A stretch of 64,000 bases of DNA from Sterolibacterium denitrificans (GTDB lineage Bacteria > Pseudomonadota > Gammaproteobacteria > Burkholderiales > Rhodocyclaceae), in assembly GCF_900174485.1 (NCBI RefSeq), contig NZ_LT837803.1, positions 1,689,305-1,753,304 of the forward strand, in the 5' to 3' direction. Under the pieces are notes generated by a model. The model ran no database searches, was not told the DNA's origin, and saw nothing but the letters and a program-made list of their open reading frames with translations. The position numbers were made by a program, and so were the translations under genes. Of the stretch, positions 9,237 through 16,704 are shown piece after piece; position 1 is the stretch's first letter, and each line of letters opens with the position of its first letter.

Positions 9237-11040
9237 AGCCTTCGACCCGGCCACGCTGCTGGCGACCCTGCCGGATGCACCAGGCGTCTACCGCATGCTC
9301 GGTGCGGCCGACGAAGTGCTCTACGTCGGCAAGGCCAAGAATCTCAAAAAGCGCGTCAGCTCGTATTTCCAGAAGACCGCCAAAAGCCCGCGCATCGGAT
9401 TGATGCTGACCCAGGTACGGCGCGTCGACATTACCGCGACGCGCTCCGAGGCCGAGGCGCTGATCCTGGAAAACACACTGATCAAGCGGTTGGCGCCGAA
9501 GTACAACATCCTGTTCCGCGACGACAAGTCCTATCCGTACATCGTCCTGACCGGCGATGCCTGCCCGCGCCTGGCTTTTCATCGCGGCAGCTTCGCCCGC
9601 GATGCCCGCTACTTCGGCCCTTATCCCAACAGCCTGGCGGTGCGCGAAGCGATCCAGTTGCTGCAGAAGATTTTTCAATTGCGCACCTGCGAGAACGCGG
9701 TCTTCGCGCATCGCTCGCGTCCCTGCCTGCTCTACCAGATCAAGCGCTGCACCGCGCCCTGCGTCGGCCTGATCAGCGCAGAGGATTACGCGGCCGACGT
9801 GCGCAACGCCGAGATGTTTCTGCGCGGCCAGCACGGCGAAGTGATCGACCGCCTGACCGCGGCGATGCAGCAGGCCGCCGACGCCCTGCGCTTCGAGGAG
9901 GCGACCCAGTTGCGCGATCAGGTGCGCGCCCTGCAGGCCGTGCTGCATCGGCAATACGTCAGCACGACCGATGAGGAAAACGTCGACATCCTTGCCGGCC
10001 TGTCCAGCGGCGGCATGTTTTGCGTGAATCTGGCCATGGTGCGCGGCGGCCAGCATCTGGGCGATTGCGCCCATTTCCCGCGCGGCACGGCATGCAGCGT
10101 GGAGGGCGAGGAAGCCGAAGCCTTGCTGGCCTTCGTCGAACAGCACTATCTGGCGCATCCGGCGCCGGCGCGGCTGATCCTGGGCCACGACATCGGCCAT
10201 GCCTGCGCCGCCGTGTTCGAGGCTGCCGGCGTGAAGGTCGTTGCCGGGCCGCCGCGCAACGAAAGGGAGCGGGCCTGGCTGACGATGGCGGAAAACAACG
10301 CCCGGCTGGCGCTCGAAGCGCGGCACCACGCCGCCGGCAGCGCCCGCGCGCGGCTCGAGGCGCTGGCCGAGGTGCTCGATTGCGGCGAACTGCCGGGGCG
10401 CATCGAATGCTTCGATATCAGCCATACGCAGGGCGAGGGCACCGTGGCCTCCTGCGTGGTGTGCATCGATGGCAGCATGAAAAAGAGCGAATACCGGCGC
10501 TTCAACATCGGCGGCATCCAGCCGGGCGACGACTACGCGGCGATGCGCCAGGCCCTGCTGCGGCGCTATGAAAAAGTCGCGGCGGGCGAGGCGGTCGCGC
10601 CGGACCTGATCATCATCGATGGCGGCAAGGGCCAGCTCGGCGTCGCCCGCGAGGCGCTGGCCGAGCTCGGCTTGCAGCATCTGGCCAGCATCGGCGTGGC
10701 CAAGGGCGAGTCGCGCAAGCCGGGGCTGGAAACACTCCTGCTCGGGGATGCCTTAGAATCGCTGCAGTTGGCGGCCAGCCACCCGGCGCTGCATCTGATC
10801 CAGGAAGTGCGCGACGAGGCGCACCGCTTCGCCATCTTCGGTCACCGCGCCCGGCGTGACAAGGCGCGCCGGCGTTCGAGGCTGGAGGACGTGCCCGGTG
10901 TCGGCGCGGAACGGCGCCGCCGCCTGCTCGCCAGCTTCGGCGGCTTGCAGGGCGTGATGGCGGCAACGGTGGAGGATCTCTGCCGGGTCGAGGGGATCGG
11001 TCGGGCGCTGGCGCAAAAGATCCATGATGAGCTGCACTGA
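9229..11040 (+). CDS. uvrC: excinuclease ABC subunit C
   Basis: 603 residues from the ATG at 9229, which overlaps the glycosylase gene end. It makes both incisions in nucleotide excision repair with UvrB. The N-terminal GIY-YIG nuclease is evident (PDAPGVYRMLG, LYVGKAKNLKKRVSSYF). A UVR motif lies near residue 220, the RNase H-like endonuclease domain starts near IECFDISHTQGEGTVAS, and tandem helix-hairpin-helix motifs are at the C-terminus (DVPGVGAERRRRLLASFG). Length is normal. Confidence 0.96.
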   Translation: MPEAFDPATLLATLPDAPGVYRMLGAADEVLYVGKAKNLKKRVSSYFQKTAKSPRIGLMLTQVRRVDITATRSEAEALILENTLIKRLAPKYNILFRDDKSYPYIVLTGDACPRLAFHRGSFARDARYFGPYPNSLAVREAIQLLQKIFQLRTCENAVFAHRSRPCLLYQIKRCTAPCVGLISAEDYAADVRNAEMFLRGQHGEVIDRLTAAMQQAADALRFEEATQLRDQVRALQAVLHRQYVSTTDEENVDILAGLSSGGMFCVNLAMVRGGQHLGDCAHFPRGTACSVEGEEAEALLAFVEQHYLAHPAPARLILGHDIGHACAAVFEAAGVKVVAGPPRNERERAWLTMAENNARLALEARHHAAGSARARLEALAEVLDCGELPGRIECFDISHTQGEGTVASCVVCIDGSMKKSEYRRFNIGGIQPGDDYAAMRQALLRRYEKVAAGEAVAPDLIIIDGGKGQLGVAREALAELGLQHLASIGVAKGESRKPGLETLLLGDALESLQLAASHPALHLIQEVRDEAHRFAIFGHRARRDKARRRSRLEDVPGVGAERRRRLLASFGGLQGVMAATVEDLCRVEGIGRALAQKIHDELH

Positions 11041-11092
11041 AAGCGGTCAGCGAAACAAATGAAACACATGAACAAATAAGTAGCGAGCAAGA

Positions 11093-11674
11093 ATGCCATT
11101 CAACATCCCCATCCTGCTGACCTGGACGCGGATCGTCCTGATTCCCCTGTTCGTCGGCGTGTTCTACGTTTCTCCGGCCTGGTTGTCGCTGCACGAACAG
11201 GCGCTGGCGGCGACGCTGATTTTCATCATTGCCGGCGTGACCGACTGGCTCGATGGCTGGCTGGCGCGCAAGCTGGGCCAGACTTCGGCATTCGGCGCCT
11301 TTCTCGACCCGGTGGCCGACAAGCTGATGGTCGCCGCCGCGCTCATCGTGCTGGTTCAGCTTGGGCGCATCGATGCGTTGATCGCAGTGATCATCATCAG
11401 CCGCGAACTCGCGGTTTCGGCCCTGCGTGAATGGATGGCCAAGATCGGCGCTGCCGAAAGCGTGGCCGTCTCCATGCTCGGCAAGATCAAGACCGTCGCG
11501 CAAATGCTCGCCATCCCGCTGCTGCTCTACAGCGAGGACATTGCCGGCATACCCATCCAGACGATCGGCACGCTGCTGATCACCATCGCCGCCGTGCTCA
11601 CGCTCTGGTCGATGGCCTACTACCTGAAAATGGCCTGGCCGGAGATTTCGCTGCGCAGCAAAACCGGCAAATAA
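11093..11674 (+). CDS. pgsA: CDP-diacylglycerol-glycerol-3-phosphate 3-phosphatidyltransferase
   Basis: 193 residues. Integral membrane enzyme that makes phosphatidylglycerophosphate, the committed step to phosphatidylglycerol and cardiolipin. The CDP-alcohol phosphotransferase motif DGx2ARx8Gx3Dx3D is intact across [14 protein letters not shown] and [11 protein letters not shown]. Four to five hydrophobic helices are present. It follows uvrC by 52 bp, the usual uvrC-pgsA order in proteobacteria. Confidence 0.95.
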   Translation: MPFNIPILLTWTRIVLIPLFVGVFYVSPAWLSLHEQALAATLIFIIAGVTDWLDGWLARKLGQTSAFGAFLDPVADKLMVAAALIVLVQLGRIDALIAVIIISRELAVSALREWMAKIGAAESVAVSMLGKIKTVAQMLAIPLLLYSEDIAGIPIQTIGTLLITIAAVLTLWSMAYYLKMAWPEISLRSKTGK

Positions 11675-11691
11675 CCCGCGGGAGGATCGCC

Positions 11692-11964
11692 ATGAACAAA
11701 TCCGAACTGATCGAAGCCATTGCCCAATCGGCGGACATTTCCAAGGCATCCGCCGGCCGCGCGCTCGATGCCGCCCTCGATACCATCCAGGCGGCACTGG
11801 CGCAGGGGCGGGAAGTCAGCCTGGTCGGCTTCGGCGCGTTCTACACCACCCAACGCGAGGCGCGCAGCGGCCGCAATCCGCGTACGGGAGAAGTCATCAG
11901 GATCGAAGCGGCCAAGGTGCCGAAGTTCCGTCCTGGCAAGGCGCTCAAAGATGCAGTAAACTAG
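11692..11964 (+). CDS. HU-family DNA-binding protein
   Basis: 90 residues from the ATG at 11692 with a strong GGAGG. It is a nucleoid-associated dimer that bends DNA. It begins [18 protein letters not shown], and the beta-arm region carries the family signature [21 protein letters not shown] followed by [19 protein letters not shown]. It is HU-like rather than IHF by length and arm sequence. It follows pgsA by 17 bp and precedes a tRNA gene, an order seen in related betaproteobacteria. Confidence 0.93.
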   Translation: MNKSELIEAIAQSADISKASAGRALDAALDTIQAALAQGREVSLVGFGAFYTTQREARSGRNPRTGEVIRIEAAKVPKFRPGKALKDAVN

Positions 11965-11998
11965 CCCGCTGGCCTGCGGGCCAACCGAGACGACTCTC

Positions 11999-12074
11999 GG
12001 GCGCTTAGCTCAGTTGGTAGAGCGTCTGCCTTACACGCAGAATGTCGGCGGTTCGATCCCGTCAGCGCCCACCA
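11999..12074 (+). tRNA. tRNA-Val (anticodon TAC)
   Basis: 76 nt with encoded CCA. The acceptor stem GGGCGCT pairs fully with AGCGCCC. The D-arm is in TTAGCTCAGTTGGTAGAGC, the anticodon stem TCTGC/GCAGA encloses loop CTTACAC with anticodon TAC, and the T-arm contains GGTTCGATCC. It lies just after the HU gene and before the accessory sterol region, so it could mark an insertion boundary, but no direct repeat of its 3' end was noticed. Confidence 0.96.
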
Positions 12075-12195
12075 AAACCTCAAAGCCACGGACGCGGGCG
12101 TGCCCCGGCGGGCAAGCAGGATTCGGGTTTCGGCGGCTGCGCCGCTGGTGTGTCGGCGTTATCCGTTACCCCGCGTACCTGCTTGCCCAGGTGCC

Positions 12196-14511
12196 TTACC
12201 ACTTGTAGTTGAAGCTCATTCCCACCATGCGCGGATCGGTCCAGCCGGCAATGCGGTAGAAGCCGGCCAGGTCGATGTGCGTGGCCTGCTTCTTCACATT
12301 CGTCAGGTTGCGCACCCACAGCGACAACTCGCCCGTCCCCGGCCCGCCGATGGGCACGCCGGTCAGCAGCAGACGGGCATTCACCATGGACAGCGAGGGC
12401 AGGGTGGATTCTTCCACCGTGTTGCCGATGGCGACATTGGTGCCTACGGGGGTAATCTGGCCGTGGTAATTGAGATAGCTGGAGGTGTAGCTGTAATCGA
12501 CGATGCCACGCAGGATGCCGATGGGCGTCCGCGCCAGGCGGCCATCGAGATTCAGGGTCAACTGGTGTTTGGGCGCATAGGATGCCACAGTGTTGTCGGC
12601 GATATTCACGATGACCCCAAACGGGTTGAAGGTGTTGTACTCCTTGAACTTCATGTGCAGGTAGCCGTAAGTGGCCTGCAGGCGCCAGCCGTCGGCGAGT
12701 TGGTAGACGCCTTCGACCTCCAGCCCTTCGCTCTTCAGTTTGCCGGCATTCACCGTTACCGGCGATATGCCGCCCGGTGGCAGTTGATTGATGTGGTATT
12801 CATTCACGTCGGTGCTGAAGAGCGTGGCGTTCAACTGCGCCTTGCCATCGTTGAATGTCGACTTGGCGCCCAGCTCGAAAGCCGTCGAGGTCTCCTGGTG
12901 GTAAGGCGTCATGGCCTGCGCGGCTGTTTGAGCTTCAAGCGGGAAGCCGCCGCTCTTGAAGCCCTTGGCGACGCGACCGAAGACGGTCAGTTGCGGGTTC
13001 AGCTTGTAGGAGAGCGCGGCGACCGGGGTGGTGGCCGAGAACTTGGCCTTGTTGCTTTGCGGAGTGAAGCCGGGAACGAATGTTCCTGGGGTCTCTCCTG
13101 AAACGGCGTGCAGCGGTCCGTATTGTTTCCACAGATACCCCTGTTTTTCTTCCCAGCTGCGGCGCACGCCCAGGGTGCCGGTCAGGCTGTCGGTCAGCTT
13201 GTAGTCGAACTGGCCATAGATCGCCTTGGCATCGGTCTTGGTGCGGTAATAGAGCAGGTTGTTACCGATGGCAAGCGGACTGAAGGTAAAGAAGTGGCCG
13301 GACTGGTTGGTCAGTGTGTAGCCGTCGTCCTCGAAGAGATACAGACCGGCGACATAGTTCATGCGCTCGGTATTGCCCACCCACTGCAGTTCGTGCGAGC
13401 TGGTGTCGTAGAAGGTGTCCTTGCCGGCATTGAAGACATGGATCGGCGTGCCGTCCAGGTCGAGCATTTCCCGGTAGTGCATCTTGCGCTTGGAGAGGAT
13501 GTATTTCAGGTTGTTCGTGCCATTCAGGGCGTAGTTCACCGTCAGCGCATGGCCACTGGCTTTCAGCTTGGTGAAATACTCCCGTCCGGGGTCGCTGGCA
13601 ATCGAGGTCGGATAGTTCTTGCTGGCATAGGGTGTGATCATCGGGCGTAACGCTGCGCCGAAATATCCATCCAGGATGCCGATGAATGTTCCCGGGTAGA
13701 GATTGGCATAGCCCTGCGGGTCGTAAAGGCTGATGGCCGTCGGCGCTTCGTCGATGTCGGTATGGTCGTAGGCGTAATCGACTTTCAGGTCGCGGCTGAT
13801 GTCGAAGCTGGCAGCCAGGCGTTGGGCATTGCGGTTGCGATTGTTCCACTTGGGGCCGTTCGGGTTGTCCACCGTGCCGTCGCGGCGCTCGTCGCGCAGG
13901 GAGAAGCCCAGCTTCATGATGCCCATCTGCGGCAGATCGATGGAGGCCTTTGCGACTTGATGGCCGCGCGAGCCGACGTCGAAGCCGACGATGCCGCCGA
14001 ATTCGCCGGAAGGCTTGCGGGTGATGAAATTGATCGCCCCGCCTTCGGTATTCTTGCCGAACAGCGTGCCCTGCGGGCCGCGCAGCACTTCCACCCGCTC
14101 GAGTTCGAGCATATCCAGCAACGCGCCCTGGGTCTTGCCGATATAGGCGCCATCCAGATACATGCCGATGGCGCTGTCCGACCAGATGGCCGGCATGCCG
14201 CCACCGATGCCGCGAATATTGAGCGCGGCCGTCAGGCCGGAGCCTGGCTGGGCCGACTTGACGGTGACGTTGGGTGCCAGGGCATTCAGATCGGCGGCAC
14301 TGCGGATGCCGCGATTTTCGAGCTGGGCGCCGGAAATGGCGGTGACCGAGAGCGGTACGTCCTGCAGACGCTCGGCACGTTTTTGCGCCGTGACGATGAC
14401 TTCTTCGAGAACCTCCTCAGTGGCCTCCTCGGCGGCCAGGGTCTGGCCGGAAAATGCTGCACTGATCAACAAAGGCAGCAGGCGCACGGTGAATCCGGAT
14501 GATTGATGCAT
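12196..14511 (-). CDS. TonB-dependent outer-membrane receptor
   Basis: 771 residues. The signal peptide ends near residue 27 (SGQTLAA), and a TonB-box-like EEVIVTA sits at residues 36-42. The plug domain carries VEVLRGPQGTLFGKNTEGG, and a 22-strand-type beta-barrel ends in an aromatic-rich MSFNYKW. Such receptors import large or scarce substrates using TonB energy. The type with the EEVIVTAQKRAERLQDVP start is common near catabolic genes in sphingomonads and related bacteria. It is divergent from the steroid C25 dehydrogenase operon, so sterol or sterol-carrier uptake is a reasonable inference but not shown by sequence. Ribosome site aggagg. Confidence 0.93.
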   Translation of the reverse strand: MHQSSGFTVRLLPLLISAAFSGQTLAAEEATEEVLEEVIVTAQKRAERLQDVPLSVTAISGAQLENRGIRSAADLNALAPNVTVKSAQPGSGLTAALNIRGIGGGMPAIWSDSAIGMYLDGAYIGKTQGALLDMLELERVEVLRGPQGTLFGKNTEGGAINFITRKPSGEFGGIVGFDVGSRGHQVAKASIDLPQMGIMKLGFSLRDERRDGTVDNPNGPKWNNRNRNAQRLAASFDISRDLKVDYAYDHTDIDEAPTAISLYDPQGYANLYPGTFIGILDGYFGAALRPMITPYASKNYPTSIASDPGREYFTKLKASGHALTVNYALNGTNNLKYILSKRKMHYREMLDLDGTPIHVFNAGKDTFYDTSSHELQWVGNTERMNYVAGLYLFEDDGYTLTNQSGHFFTFSPLAIGNNLLYYRTKTDAKAIYGQFDYKLTDSLTGTLGVRRSWEEKQGYLWKQYGPLHAVSGETPGTFVPGFTPQSNKAKFSATTPVAALSYKLNPQLTVFGRVAKGFKSGGFPLEAQTAAQAMTPYHQETSTAFELGAKSTFNDGKAQLNATLFSTDVNEYHINQLPPGGISPVTVNAGKLKSEGLEVEGVYQLADGWRLQATYGYLHMKFKEYNTFNPFGVIVNIADNTVASYAPKHQLTLNLDGRLARTPIGILRGIVDYSYTSSYLNYHGQITPVGTNVAIGNTVEESTLPSLSMVNARLLLTGVPIGGPGTGELSLWVRNLTNVKKQATHIDLAGFYRIAGWTDPRMVGMSFNYKW

Positions 14512-14702
14512 GAATACTCCTCCCTGTTTTGCTGTTTTGTTTGATGGTATGGATCAAGGCGGCTGGGCAGACTGCAGACCGGCGCATCCAGTCATTTCCT
14601 GCGCGGACGAAGCCCGACCTGCCTGGAGGATACTATGGGGCCTGCAGAGGATGCGCAATTTGCCGGGCATAGGGTGGAAATACTGCACAGAACAGAACCA
14701 CA

Positions 14703-14732
14703 TTGACGATGCCAGGAAAGCACTCCTATAAT
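14703..14732 (+). promoter_or_regulatory. sigma-70-like promoter of the C25 dehydrogenase operon
   Basis: TTGACG at 14703-14708, an 18-nt spacer and a perfect TATAAT at 14727-14732. Transcription would start near 14739, leaving a leader of about 125 nt before the gamma-subunit gene. It lies in the 352-bp divergent region (14512-14863) between the receptor and the operon. The rest of that region shows a GGAGG for the receptor and a short open frame (ATG 14803) with a ribosome site, but nothing else recognisable. Confidence 0.65.
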
Positions 14733-14744
14733 TAGGGCGTGTTT

Positions 14745-14762
14745 ATTAACACGCGTGTTAAT
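14745..14762. promoter_or_regulatory. 18-bp perfect palindrome, candidate operator
   Basis: ATTAACACGCGTGTTAAT is perfectly self-complementary. It begins 12 bp after the TATAAT, that is about +6 to +24 relative to the predicted start, an ideal place for a repressor roadblock. It has no T-tract and does not look like a terminator. The cognate regulator is unknown; a TetR-, GntR- or MarR-type repressor responding to a sterol is an inference. The only nearby regulator is a LysR protein 10 kb downstream. Confidence 0.6.
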
Positions 14763-14863
14763 TAAGGCCCGGTGCGGTATTTCCTGCCGAAGCAGGAGAG
14801 GCATGAAACTGCGGCGCCTGATTGACGCAATAACGATAAACGATAACCTTCAGGGGAGTACCA

Positions 14864-15517
14864 GTGAAAGTCACCTACACATCTGCCGCGACGGCAGAGC
14901 AGTTGCTGGACGCGGAAGATGCGGTATGGCAGCAGTCGGGGTTGGAAAGCGTATCGTTGCAGGGCACGCCTTGGGCGATGCAGCCGACGGCGGCCATTCG
15001 CAACAGTTGGGAGCACAAGAAGATAGGTGCGGTTGGCAAGGTAGAGCTGCGCGCGCTGCACAATGGGGAATACCTGGCTTTTCACCTGAGCTGGGCTGAT
15101 GCCAACCACAACACCAGTCATGGCGACAACAGCGTCTGGCCGGACGCGGCGGCGGTGGCCTTGCCGCTGCACGAAGACACGCCGCTGATGACCATGGGTG
15201 CGCCCGAACTGCCGATGGCGGCCTGGTACTGGCGTGCCGACGACAAGGACATGGGCTATCAAGTGGTCGCCCAGGGGCCGGGCAGCAGCCAGATCGTCGA
15301 CAAGACGGTGCGCACGCGGGCCAAATGGGCCAACGGTCGCTGGAGCGTGGTCATTGCCCGCACCTTCAAGAGCGTGGACTCGCCCAACGTCATCCAGCTC
15401 GAGCCGGGGCAGCGCAGCCGTTTTGGCATCGCCATCTGGGAAGGTGGTCAGCAGGAGCGGGGGGGACTCAAAGCCTACTCCGGCGACTGGCTGCCGCTTG
15501 AAATAGCCGGCCAGTAA
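14864..15517 (+). CDS. steroid C25 dehydrogenase-type gamma subunit (haem b binding)
   Basis: 217 residues, GTG start with ggggag upstream. It resembles the gamma subunit of type II DMSO-reductase-family enzymes (EbdC, DdhC, SerC), which bind haem b and pass electrons out of the complex. The fold is visible from the opening VTYTSAATAEQLLDAEDAVW, a central WADANHNTSHGDNSVWPDA block and the late ARTFKSVDSPNVIQLEPGQ. No signal peptide is seen, so export would rely on the alpha subunit's Tat signal. It is the first gene of a gamma-beta-alpha-delta operon. I cannot assign the axial haem ligands with confidence. Confidence 0.82.
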   Translation: MKVTYTSAATAEQLLDAEDAVWQQSGLESVSLQGTPWAMQPTAAIRNSWEHKKIGAVGKVELRALHNGEYLAFHLSWADANHNTSHGDNSVWPDAAAVALPLHEDTPLMTMGAPELPMAAWYWRADDKDMGYQVVAQGPGSSQIVDKTVRTRAKWANGRWSVVIARTFKSVDSPNVIQLEPGQRSRFGIAIWEGGQQERGGLKAYSGDWLPLEIAGQ

Positions 15518-15621
15518 GGTCAAGGCCGCACGTACAGCGTAGCGATCCTAATGATTCAGTGATCCCGTTTCGACCTGATGGCGAACCTGATCAACCCAGC
15601 AACCCAGCCTAGGAAACCAAG

Positions 15622-16647
15622 ATGAGTACAGCAAAACGCCAGATGGCGATGGTTCTCGACCTCAACAAATGCATTGGCTGCCACACCTGTTCCGTTGCCT
15701 GCAAGACGCTCTGGACGCGTGACGAAGGTCAGGAATACATGCTCTTCAACACCGTCAACACCATGCCCGGTCTGGGCACGCCGAAGAACTGGGAAGCCAT
15801 GGGCGGCGGTTTTCCCAATGGCGAAGCCCAGCTTGGGCAGATGCCGACCACCAAGGGCTTCGGCGAAGCCTGGGAATACAACCACAACGAAGTCTTCTAC
15901 GGCGGCAAGGGCCAGAGCGTGCACCTGCAGATCCAGGGCGACCAGCCGGACTGGGGTCCGAACTGGGACGAAGACCAGGGTGGTGGCGACTTTCCCAACA
16001 GCTACTTTTTCTACCTGCCGCGCATCTGCAACCACTGCACGCACCCGGCCTGTCTGGAAGCCTGCCCGCGGCAGGCCATCGTCAAGCGTGAAGAAGACGG
16101 CGTGGTGGTCATCAACGAAGACCGCTGCCGGGGCTTCCGCTTCTGCATGGAAGCCTGTCCCTACAAGAAGATCTACTTCAACCACGTGAAGAAGGTCAGC
16201 CAGAAATGCATCTTCTGCTACCCGCGTCTGGAGCAGGGGGTGGCGCAGGCCTGTGCGCGTCAATGTCCGGGGCGGGTGCGTTTCGTCGGCTACAAGGACG
16301 ACCAGAACGCGCCGATCTGGAAGCTGGTGGAGAAATGGAAGGTGGCGATCCCGCTGCATCCTGAATTCGGTACCGAGCCGAACGTCTTCTACGTACCGCC
16401 GTTCGATGCGCCGACGCGTTTTGATGCGAATGGTGATTTTGACCACAGCAAGCCGCGGATTCCTGACGAATACCTGATTTCGCTGTTTGGGGAGAAGGTG
16501 CTGGATTCGATCCAGATTCTCAAGGCCGAGCGCGAGAAGATGCGCCAGGGCGGCAAGTCCGAACTGATGGATCTGCTCATCGCCTACCGCTGGAACGATA
16601 TGTTCGGCGGCTTCGATGTCAATCCGCATTCGTTGAGCTGGGCGTAA
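15622..16647 (+). CDS. steroid C25 dehydrogenase-type beta subunit (iron-sulfur)
   Basis: 341 residues. Electron-transfer subunit with four cysteine groups: C17-C20-C23-C27 (CIGCHTCSVAC), C136-C139-C144-C148 (CNHCTHPACLEAC), C169-C175-C179 with Phe at 172 (CRGFRFCMEAC), and C196-C199-C211-C215. The Phe in the third group predicts one [3Fe-4S] and three [4Fe-4S] clusters, as in EbdB and NarH. It is homologous to the beta subunits of ethylbenzene, dimethylsulfide and selenate enzymes. It lies 104 bp after gamma and 57 bp before alpha. Confidence 0.92.
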   Translation: MSTAKRQMAMVLDLNKCIGCHTCSVACKTLWTRDEGQEYMLFNTVNTMPGLGTPKNWEAMGGGFPNGEAQLGQMPTTKGFGEAWEYNHNEVFYGGKGQSVHLQIQGDQPDWGPNWDEDQGGGDFPNSYFFYLPRICNHCTHPACLEACPRQAIVKREEDGVVVINEDRCRGFRFCMEACPYKKIYFNHVKKVSQKCIFCYPRLEQGVAQACARQCPGRVRFVGYKDDQNAPIWKLVEKWKVAIPLHPEFGTEPNVFYVPPFDAPTRFDANGDFDHSKPRIPDEYLISLFGEKVLDSIQILKAEREKMRQGGKSELMDLLIAYRWNDMFGGFDVNPHSLSWA

Positions 16648-16704
16648 ATATCCAAGAAATCAAAATCATCCACAAGAACATCGACTGACAGGAGCAATCA
16701 AGTC

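Noticed and set aside
11965..11986. GC-rich hairpin (GCCCGC/GCGGGC) after the HU gene as a terminator
   Set aside because: No T-tract follows, and the tRNA gene lies only a few bases downstream; it may be part of a tRNA leader.
11999..12195. tRNA-Val as an attachment site for an island carrying the sterol genes
   Set aside because: No direct repeat of the tRNA 3' end, integrase or other mobility gene was seen in the window.
14803..15099. Short frame in the operon leader as a leader peptide gene
   Set aside because: It runs far into the gamma-subunit gene in another frame and shows no attenuator structure.
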